DNA of 7,929 nucleotides from JBEEPE01 sp041191265 (GTDB taxonomy: Bacteria > Verrucomicrobiota > Verrucomicrobiia > Chthoniobacterales > Chthoniobacteraceae), in NCBI GenBank assembly GCA_041191265.1, contig JBEEPE010000192.1, forward strand, positions 1 to 7,929, given 5' to 3'. Positions 1 to 5,045 of the stretch are shown piece after piece. The notes beneath the pieces were generated by a model that did not search any database, was not told the origin of the DNA, and saw only the letters and a list, made by a program, of their open reading frames with translations. The position numbers were made by a program, and so were the translations under genes. Every line of letters starts with the position of its first letter. Position 1 is the stretch's first letter.

Positions 1-582
1 AAGGAGGGAGCGGCAGTGTTGGAGCGTTACGGCGCGACGCCGGGCGAGTCGTCGTTCGCGAACAACTGTCTTTTGGCGAGGCGGCTTGCGGAAAAGGGGG
101 TGCGGTTTATCCAGTTATTTGATTGGGGTTGGGATTTCCATGGGACCAATCCGAATGAGGACATTCGCGATGGATTGACCCGAAAGATGGCGCGCACGGA
201 CAAACCGGTAGCGGCGTTGATTCGTGATTTGAAGGAGCGCGGGATGTTGGACGACACCTTGATTGTCTGGGGTGGCGAGTTTGGCCGCACGCCGTTCCGT
301 GAAGGGCGCACGGCGGGTGGATCGGTGTTGGGGCGTGACCATTATCCGGATTGCTATGCCTTGATGCTGGCTGGGGGCGGGGTGAAACGCGGGTTTTCGT
401 ACGGTCAGACGGACGAGTTGGGCTTTGCGGTTGCGGAGAATCCCGTGCACGTGCACGACCTGCAGGCGACGTTGCTGCATCAGCTTGGGTTTAATCATGA
501 ACGGCTGACCTATCGGTTTCAGGGACGTGATTTCCGTCTCACGGATGTGCACGGGCGGGTGGTGCGCGAAATCCTGGCGTGA
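1..582 (+). CDS. DUF1501 family protein, C-terminal part (start outside window)
   Basis: This is the C-terminal 193 codons of a DUF1501 protein (PF07394, related to the alkaline phosphatase/sulfatase fold). Members usually run to about 450-490 residues, often carry a Tat-type leader and are abundant in Planctomycetota and Verrucomicrobiota; their biochemical role is not settled. The frame is open from base 1 (K-E-G-A-A-V-L-E-R-Y-G), so the GTG at 16 is an internal valine, not a start. Family hallmarks appear in order: FANNCLLARRL, GVRFIQLFDWGWDFHG, DDTLIVWGGEFGRTPF, GRDHYPDCYALMLAGGGVKR, the G-Q-T-D-E-L-G segment, then HVHDLQATLLHQLGFNHERL and a closing GRDFRLTDVHGRVV. These include the His and Asp residues expected of a metal-binding phosphatase-like fold. 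Such genes often follow a DUF1549/DUF1553 gene, which would lie upstream of the window. A probable terminator follows the stop, so it is likely a separate transcript from the efflux genes. The family is secure; the function is unknown. Confidence 0.93.
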   Translation, partial: KEGAAVLERYGATPGESSFANNCLLARRLAEKGVRFIQLFDWGWDFHGTNPNEDIRDGLTRKMARTDKPVAALIRDLKERGMLDDTLIVWGGEFGRTPFREGRTAGGSVLGRDHYPDCYALMLAGGGVKRGFSYGQTDELGFAVAENPVHVHDLQATLLHQLGFNHERLTYRFQGRDFRLTDVHGRVVREILA

Positions 583-594
583 TGGGGCTGTGGC

Positions 595-636
595 GCGGGT
601 GAGCGAGAGTGCTCGCCCGCATCCTGCTTTTATCTT
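595..636 (+). terminator. Probable rho-independent terminator after the DUF1501 gene
   Basis: The left arm GCGGGTGAGC (595-604) pairs with the right arm GCTCGCCCGC (611-620) across a 6-base loop, GAGAGT. This gives a 10-bp GC-rich stem with one G-U wobble. A T-rich stretch follows (CTTTTATCTTT, 627-637), but it is broken and begins about 7 bases after the stem, which weakens the case. The hairpin begins 12 bases after the DUF1501 stop at 582, the expected place. It implies that the efflux operon has its own promoter or depends on partial read-through. Confidence 0.6.
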
Positions 637-640
637 TGTT

Positions 641-656
641 CCGGCGGTTCGGCCGG
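641..656 (+). other. Small hairpin just upstream of the adaptor start
   Basis: CCGGC (641-645) can pair with GCCGG (652-656) around a 6-base loop. It ends 10 bases before the adaptor ATG at 667, where a ribosome binding site would be expected, and no purine-rich Shine-Dalgarno sequence is present (the preceding bases are GGTTTCCCCCG). The pairing is seen directly. A role in limiting translation is only a guess, because a 5-bp stem can arise by chance in GC-rich DNA. Confidence 0.25.
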
Positions 657-666
657 GTTTCCCCCG

Positions 667-1929
667 ATGAGAAAAGCGGTTCAGTTCCTGATTTTTTGTG
701 CGTTGGTTGTCGTCCCCATTTGGGTGTGGCGTGACCCGGATTTGAGGGCGCTGCTGCTGGGGCGCGCATCGGCAGGCGATGCGACGGTGACGGTTGGGTC
801 AAAGGCGGCGGAGGTTTCGTTACACGAGGCGAAGCGGAAAAAGGTGGGTGGGGAGATGCCACCGGTTCCGGTTCAGATTGGGGTCGCGGAGAGTCGCGAT
901 TTCTCCGTTTATTTGAACGGGTTGGGAAACGTGCAGGGACTCAACACCGTCTCGGTGCGGTCTCGGGTGGAGGGGCAGATTGTGGCGGTTCGGTTCAAGG
1001 AGGGGCAGGATGTGAAGGCGGGCGACGTGTTGGTTGAGATTGATCCGAAGCCATTTCAAGCGGCTTTGAATCAGGCATTAGCTCGGCGGGCGCAGAATGT
1101 GGCGCAGTTGGACAATGCGCGGGCGGATTTGGTGCGGATTGAGGAACTGATTCGAACGGAGGTGGAGACCCCGCAGAAGCGGGACACGCAGAAGGCGTTG
1201 GTGGATCAGTTGGCTGCGACGGTTCAGGCGGATGAGGCGGCGATTGAGGCGGCGCAGGTTCAGTTGGATTACGCGACGGTGCGTTCACCGATCGCGGGCC
1301 GGACGGGGTTGCGTCAGGTGGATGAGGGAAATGTGGTGCGTGCGGGGGATCAGGATCCGATTGTGGTGGTTACGCAAGTGACGCCGGTCTCGGTGGTTTT
1401 CACCCTTCCAGAGCAGCACACGCAGGTGGTTCGTCGGGCGTTGGAGAAGGGAGGCGTTCAGGTGCTCTCGATGGGGCGTGATAATCGGACGCAGCTTGCG
1501 GAGGGAAAGCTGATGGTGGTGGACAATCAGATTGATTCGACGACGGGCACGATTCGCATGAAGGCGGATTTTCCGAATGAGGATCGGCGGCTTTGGCCGG
1601 GGCAGTTTGTGAATGTGCGGGTGCGCGCTGAGGTTCGCGAAAAGGCGGTGACGGTTCCAGCGACTGCGGTGCAGCGGGGTCCGATGGGAACGTACGTTTT
1701 CCGGATTGCGGAGGGCGAAACGTGCGAGATTGCGAAGGTTGTGACGGGTCCGAGCGAGCAGGGTTTTACGGTGATCGAGAGCGGGTTGGTTGCCGGTGAT
1801 CGCGTGGTGGTGGACGGGCATTTCCGGTTGCAACCGGGGGCGAAGGTGCGAGCGCTGGGAGGTGAAGGTGGACCGAAGAAAGGGGAGTCACCTAAGACGG
1901 CAGCGGCCCCAGTCCCGAAAGCGTCGTGA
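667..1929 (+). CDS. mdtA: RND efflux periplasmic adaptor subunit (membrane fusion protein, MdtA-like)
   Basis: The adaptor bridges an inner-membrane RND pump and an outer-membrane channel. At 420 residues it matches E. coli MdtA (about 415), and the order of motifs follows it closely. Residues 5-21 form one hydrophobic segment, likely an uncleaved anchor or signal. Cys11 follows Phe, so this is not a lipobox. A variable linker runs to about residue 65. The first lipoyl half is about 92-126 (SVRSRVEGQIVAVRF), the alpha-hairpin about 128-200, and the second lipoyl half about 202-237 (RSPIAGRTGLRQVDEGN). The beta-barrel covers about 238-320, with TTGTIRMKADFPN and WPGQFVNVRV, and the membrane-proximal domain about 325-393. 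The tail after residue 395 is rich in Gly, Lys, Pro and Ala. Arg157, Leu161 and Thr168 match the channel-docking RLS motif spacing. ATG 667 is the only usable start after the upstream stop at 580-582: the same frame is open but has no ATG, GTG or TTG. There is no clear Shine-Dalgarno sequence. The stop overlaps the next start by 4 bases. Confidence 0.95.
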   Translation: MRKAVQFLIFCALVVVPIWVWRDPDLRALLLGRASAGDATVTVGSKAAEVSLHEAKRKKVGGEMPPVPVQIGVAESRDFSVYLNGLGNVQGLNTVSVRSRVEGQIVAVRFKEGQDVKAGDVLVEIDPKPFQAALNQALARRAQNVAQLDNARADLVRIEELIRTEVETPQKRDTQKALVDQLAATVQADEAAIEAAQVQLDYATVRSPIAGRTGLRQVDEGNVVRAGDQDPIVVVTQVTPVSVVFTLPEQHTQVVRRALEKGGVQVLSMGRDNRTQLAEGKLMVVDNQIDSTTGTIRMKADFPNEDRRLWPGQFVNVRVRAEVREKAVTVPATAVQRGPMGTYVFRIAEGETCEIAKVVTGPSEQGFTVIESGLVAGDRVVVDGHFRLQPGAKVRALGGEGGPKKGESPKTAAAPVPKAS

Positions 1930-4900
1930 ACCTCTCTGAACCGTTTATTCGCCGGCCGGTTGCCACCGTGCTTTTCATGGTGGCGGTGGTGTTGCTGGGG
2001 ATTCTCGGTTACCAGCGACTGCCGGTGGCTGCGCTTCCTGCGGTGGATTTTCCGACCATCGAGGTTTCCACCGGTTATCCGGGAGCGAGTCCCGAGGTGA
2101 TGTCTTCTGCGGTCACCACGCCGCTGGAGCGTCAGTTCGGGCAAATCAGCGGACTCACTTCGATGAGTTCGGTGAGCGGGTTTGGGCGCAGTGCTATCAC
2201 GCTCCAGTTTGCCTTGGACCGCGACATTGATTCGGCCGGTCAGGATGTGCAGGCCGCGATTAACACTGCCTCTGGGTATTTGCCACGAGGGCTTCCTGCG
2301 CCGCCGGTGTACAACAAGGTCAATCCCGCGGACAGTCCTATCCTGACGGTGAAGGTGACGTCTGACACCTTGCCGCTGGAGCGTGTGAATGACTTTGCGG
2401 ACACGGTGCTTGCGCAGAAGTTGAGTCAGGTGACTGGTGTTGGGTTGGTGACGTTGCAGGGTCACCGCAAGCCGGCGATTCGGGTGCGGGTGAATCCGTC
2501 TGCGTTGGCGGTCTTGGGCCTGGGGATGGAGGATGTGCGGACGGCGATTGTTGCGGCGAATCTGAACGCGCCGAAAGGCAGCTTTGACGGGGCGCGTCAG
2601 AACTACGTGATTGGGACGAACGACCAGATGACTGCCGCGCAGGATTATCAGCGGATGATCATTGCCTATCGCAATGGAGCGCCGGTGCGGGTGGGGGACA
2701 TTGGGGAAGCGGTGGACGACGTTGAGGATGTGCGGATGGCGGCGTGGGTTGATGGGCGACCTGCGGCGATTGTGGATGTTCGTCGCCAACCGGGGGCGAA
2801 CATTATCGAGACAGCGGAGCGGGTGAAGCGGTTGTTGCCCCAGTTGCGCGCGGCGATTCCGCCACAGATGGAGGTCGCGATTTTGTCGGATCGCACGGAG
2901 ACGATTCGTGCGTCGGTGAAGGATGTGGAGCACACCATGGTTCTGACGATTGGGTTGGTGGTGTTGGTGATTTTCGCGTTTTTGCGGCGGGTGTGGGCGA
3001 CGGTGATTCCGAGTATTGCGCTCCCCATCGCGATCGTGGGGACGTTTGGCGTCATGTACCTGCTGGGGTTCAGTCTGAACAACCTCTCGCTGATGGCTTT
3101 GACGATTTCTACGGGGTTTGTTGTGGATGACGCGATTGTGATGATTGAGAACATCTTTCGCTACATTGAGGAGGGGGTGCCTCCGTTTGAGGCAGCTTTG
3201 AAGGGGGCGCGGCAGATTGGGTTTACCGTCATTTCGCTGAGCATTTCGTTGGTCGCAGTGTTTATTCCGCTGCTGTTCATGTCGGGGATTGTGGGGCGTT
3301 TGTTTCGCGAGTTTGCGGTCACGCTGAGCATTGCGGTTGGCGTGTCGGCGGTTGTTTCGTTGACGCTCACGCCGATGATGTGCGCGCGCCTGTTGAAACC
3401 GCATCGTGCGGGCGATGAGGGATGGTTTTATCGGGTTACTGAGCGGTTCTTTGAGCTGTGGCTGAGCCTTTACCGCGTGACGCTGGGTTGGGTCATGCGG
3501 CGGCGCGCGCTGATGCTGTGGATCACTGCGGCGACGGTGGTGGGGACGCTGTGGATGTACGTCGAAATTCCGAAGGGGCTTCTGCCGGTTCAGGACACGG
3601 GCGTGATTGTTGGGGTTGTGGATGCTGCAGAAAATATTTCGTTTCGCGCGATGGCGGAGAAGCAGCGGGCCGTGACGGAGCGGATTCGTCAGGACCGCGA
3701 TGTTGCGTCGGTTGCGGCGTTTTTGGGATCTGGGCCAGGGAGTGCCACGTCGAACTCTGGTCAAATCTATGTTGTGCTGAAGCCGCGTTCGGAACGGCGA
3801 GCAGATGCGAAGGCGGTGATTGATCGATTGCGACTGACGGTGGCGGACGTGCCTGGGGTGACGCTTTTCATGCAAGCGGTGCAGGATTTGCAAATCGATA
3901 GCCGCGTGTCGCGCACGCAGTTCCAATACATCATGCAGGGGCCGGACGAGCGCGAGTTGGGAGACGCGGCGGGGCGGTTGCGCGAGGGTTTGCGTGGGCG
4001 GGTTGAGTTTGCGGATGTTGCCACGGACCAGCAGGAGGGCGGGTACCAGTTGAAGGTGGATGTTTCGCGGGACAAAGCGGCTCTGTTGGGCGTCACGATG
4101 CAGGCGGTGGACGACACGTTGTACGATGCGTTTGGGCAGCGACAGGTTTCGGTGGTCTTTACGCAGTCGAATCAGTACCGAGTGATTTTGGAAGCGGACA
4201 CTGCGTCGCAGCTCGATGCTGGGATGCTGGACCGATTGCAGGTTCGTGCGGCACAGGGGGGTACGGTTCCGCTATCGGCGTTTGCAACGTTGAGTCAGAC
4301 GAACGCGCCGCTTTCGGTGCAGCATGCGGGTCAGTTTCCCTCGGTGACGTTGTCGTTCAACTTGGCGTCGGGATACTCGCTGGGCGACGCGGTGGAGGCG
4401 TTGGGGAAGGTGAGGCGTGAGGTGGCTGTACCGGCGTCGGTGGCGGGCGAGTTTGTGGGGAGTGCCGCTGAGTTTAAGCGATCGTTGGCGGATTCGCCCT
4501 TCCTGCTGTTGGCGGCAATCGTGGTGATCTACATCGTGTTAGGTGTTTTGTATGAAAGCTATATCCACCCCGTGACGATTCTTTCGTCGCTCCCGTCTGC
4601 GGGGATAGGCGCGTTGGCCGCGTTGCGGTTGGCGAACATGGATCTGTCGATTATCGCCATCATTGGCATCGTCTTGCTCATCGGGATTGTGAAGAAGAAC
4701 GCGATCATGATGATCGATTTTGCCATCGAGAAAGAGCGCGACCACGGGACTTCACCGGAACGCGCTATCCTCGAGGCGTGCGAGTTGAGGTTTCGCCCCA
4801 TCATGATGACGACCATGGCGGCGTTGTTGGGTGCGGTGCCGTTGGCGTTGGAGGATGGAATGGGTTCGGAACTACGGAAACCGCTCGGGGTGTGCATTAT

Positions 4901-5045
4901 CGGGGGATTGGTGGTGTCCCAGTTTTTGACGCTGTACACGACGCCCGTGATTTATCTCGCGATGGATCGGGTGGCTTCGTGGTTTCGGAAGGCGCAGCCC
5001 GCGGGGGAATCCATTGGGAACGGTGAAACGGCGGAGACGGTATGA
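1926..5045 (+). CDS. mdtB: RND multidrug efflux pump permease, MdtB-like subunit
   Basis: This is a complete inner-membrane proton-driven drug exporter of the HAE1/RND class, 1039 residues (E. coli MdtB is about 1040). TM1 is about 13-32. A large periplasmic loop follows, with MdtB-type wording such as YPGASPEVMSSAVTTPLERQ and KVNPADSPILTV. TM2-TM6 span about 338-487, TM7 about 528-545, the second large loop about 546-858 and TM8-TM12 from about 859 onward. Proton-relay residues are present: Asp401 and Asp402 in TM4 (GFVVDDAIVMIEN), Lys924 in TM10 (GIVKKNAIMM), Arg955 and Thr962 at the start of TM11 (RFRPIMMTT). The GTG start at 1926 lies in a GTGA overlap with the adaptor stop and has no good Shine-Dalgarno sequence, so translation is probably coupled. 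The start is supported because the first 14 residues are identical to those of the next gene. Wording closer to MdtB than MdtC, and position directly after the adaptor, give the subunit call. Substrates cannot be read from the sequence. Confidence 0.95.
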   Translation: MNLSEPFIRRPVATVLFMVAVVLLGILGYQRLPVAALPAVDFPTIEVSTGYPGASPEVMSSAVTTPLERQFGQISGLTSMSSVSGFGRSAITLQFALDRDIDSAGQDVQAAINTASGYLPRGLPAPPVYNKVNPADSPILTVKVTSDTLPLERVNDFADTVLAQKLSQVTGVGLVTLQGHRKPAIRVRVNPSALAVLGLGMEDVRTAIVAANLNAPKGSFDGARQNYVIGTNDQMTAAQDYQRMIIAYRNGAPVRVGDIGEAVDDVEDVRMAAWVDGRPAAIVDVRRQPGANIIETAERVKRLLPQLRAAIPPQMEVAILSDRTETIRASVKDVEHTMVLTIGLVVLVIFAFLRRVWATVIPSIALPIAIVGTFGVMYLLGFSLNNLSLMALTISTGFVVDDAIVMIENIFRYIEEGVPPFEAALKGARQIGFTVISLSISLVAVFIPLLFMSGIVGRLFREFAVTLSIAVGVSAVVSLTLTPMMCARLLKPHRAGDEGWFYRVTERFFELWLSLYRVTLGWVMRRRALMLWITAATVVGTLWMYVEIPKGLLPVQDTGVIVGVVDAAENISFRAMAEKQRAVTERIRQDRDVASVAAFLGSGPGSATSNSGQIYVVLKPRSERRADAKAVIDRLRLTVADVPGVTLFMQAVQDLQIDSRVSRTQFQYIMQGPDERELGDAAGRLREGLRGRVEFADVATDQQEGGYQLKVDVSRDKAALLGVTMQAVDDTLYDAFGQRQVSVVFTQSNQYRVILEADTASQLDAGMLDRLQVRAAQGGTVPLSAFATLSQTNAPLSVQHAGQFPSVTLSFNLASGYSLGDAVEALGKVRREVAVPASVAGEFVGSAAEFKRSLADSPFLLLAAIVVIYIVLGVLYESYIHPVTILSSLPSAGIGALAALRLANMDLSIIAIIGIVLLIGIVKKNAIMMIDFAIEKERDHGTSPERAILEACELRFRPIMMTTMAALLGAVPLALEDGMGSELRKPLGVCIIGGLVVSQFLTLYTTPVIYLAMDRVASWFRKAQPAGESIGNGETAETV
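5033..5036 (+). promoter_or_regulatory. Ribosome binding site of the second pump gene
   Basis: GGAG lies 5 bases before the ATG at 5042, inside the last codons of the MdtB-like gene. It is the only well-placed Shine-Dalgarno-like sequence in front of any of the three efflux genes. It supports the ATG at 5042 as the start, together with the ATGA stop/start overlap (5042-5045) and the shared N-terminal sequence of the two pumps. Confidence 0.55.

Noticed and set aside
16..18. GTG at 16 as the start of the DUF1501 gene
   Set aside because: The frame is open to base 1 and the upstream codons continue the family sequence. The match covers only the C-terminal part of the family, so the true start is outside the window.
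445..456. Perfect 12-base palindrome GTGCACGTGCAC, a possible operator site
   Set aside because: It lies inside the DUF1501 gene and encodes Val-His-Val-His before the family's conserved HDLQAT segment, so coding constraint explains it. It is far from any start.
631..636. TATCTT as a -10 promoter element for the efflux operon
   Set aside because: No reasonable -35 element lies 16-18 bases upstream; that region is the terminator stem. The T-rich bases are explained by the terminator tail.
580..669. Read-through fusion of the DUF1501 gene and the adaptor (same reading frame, no further stop in the gap)
   Set aside because: The two proteins are unrelated. The gap encodes no conserved sequence and contains a probable terminator, and the adaptor has its own N-terminal membrane segment directly after ATG 667. 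The shared frame is chance.
1527..3926. A 799-codon open frame on the minus strand
   Set aside because: From 1926 onward it lies in exact codon register with the MdtB-like gene, so it stays open simply because that gene avoids TTA, CTA and TCA codons there. Its translation is rich in Arg, His, Pro and Asn without any recognisable domain. It is a codon-bias shadow.
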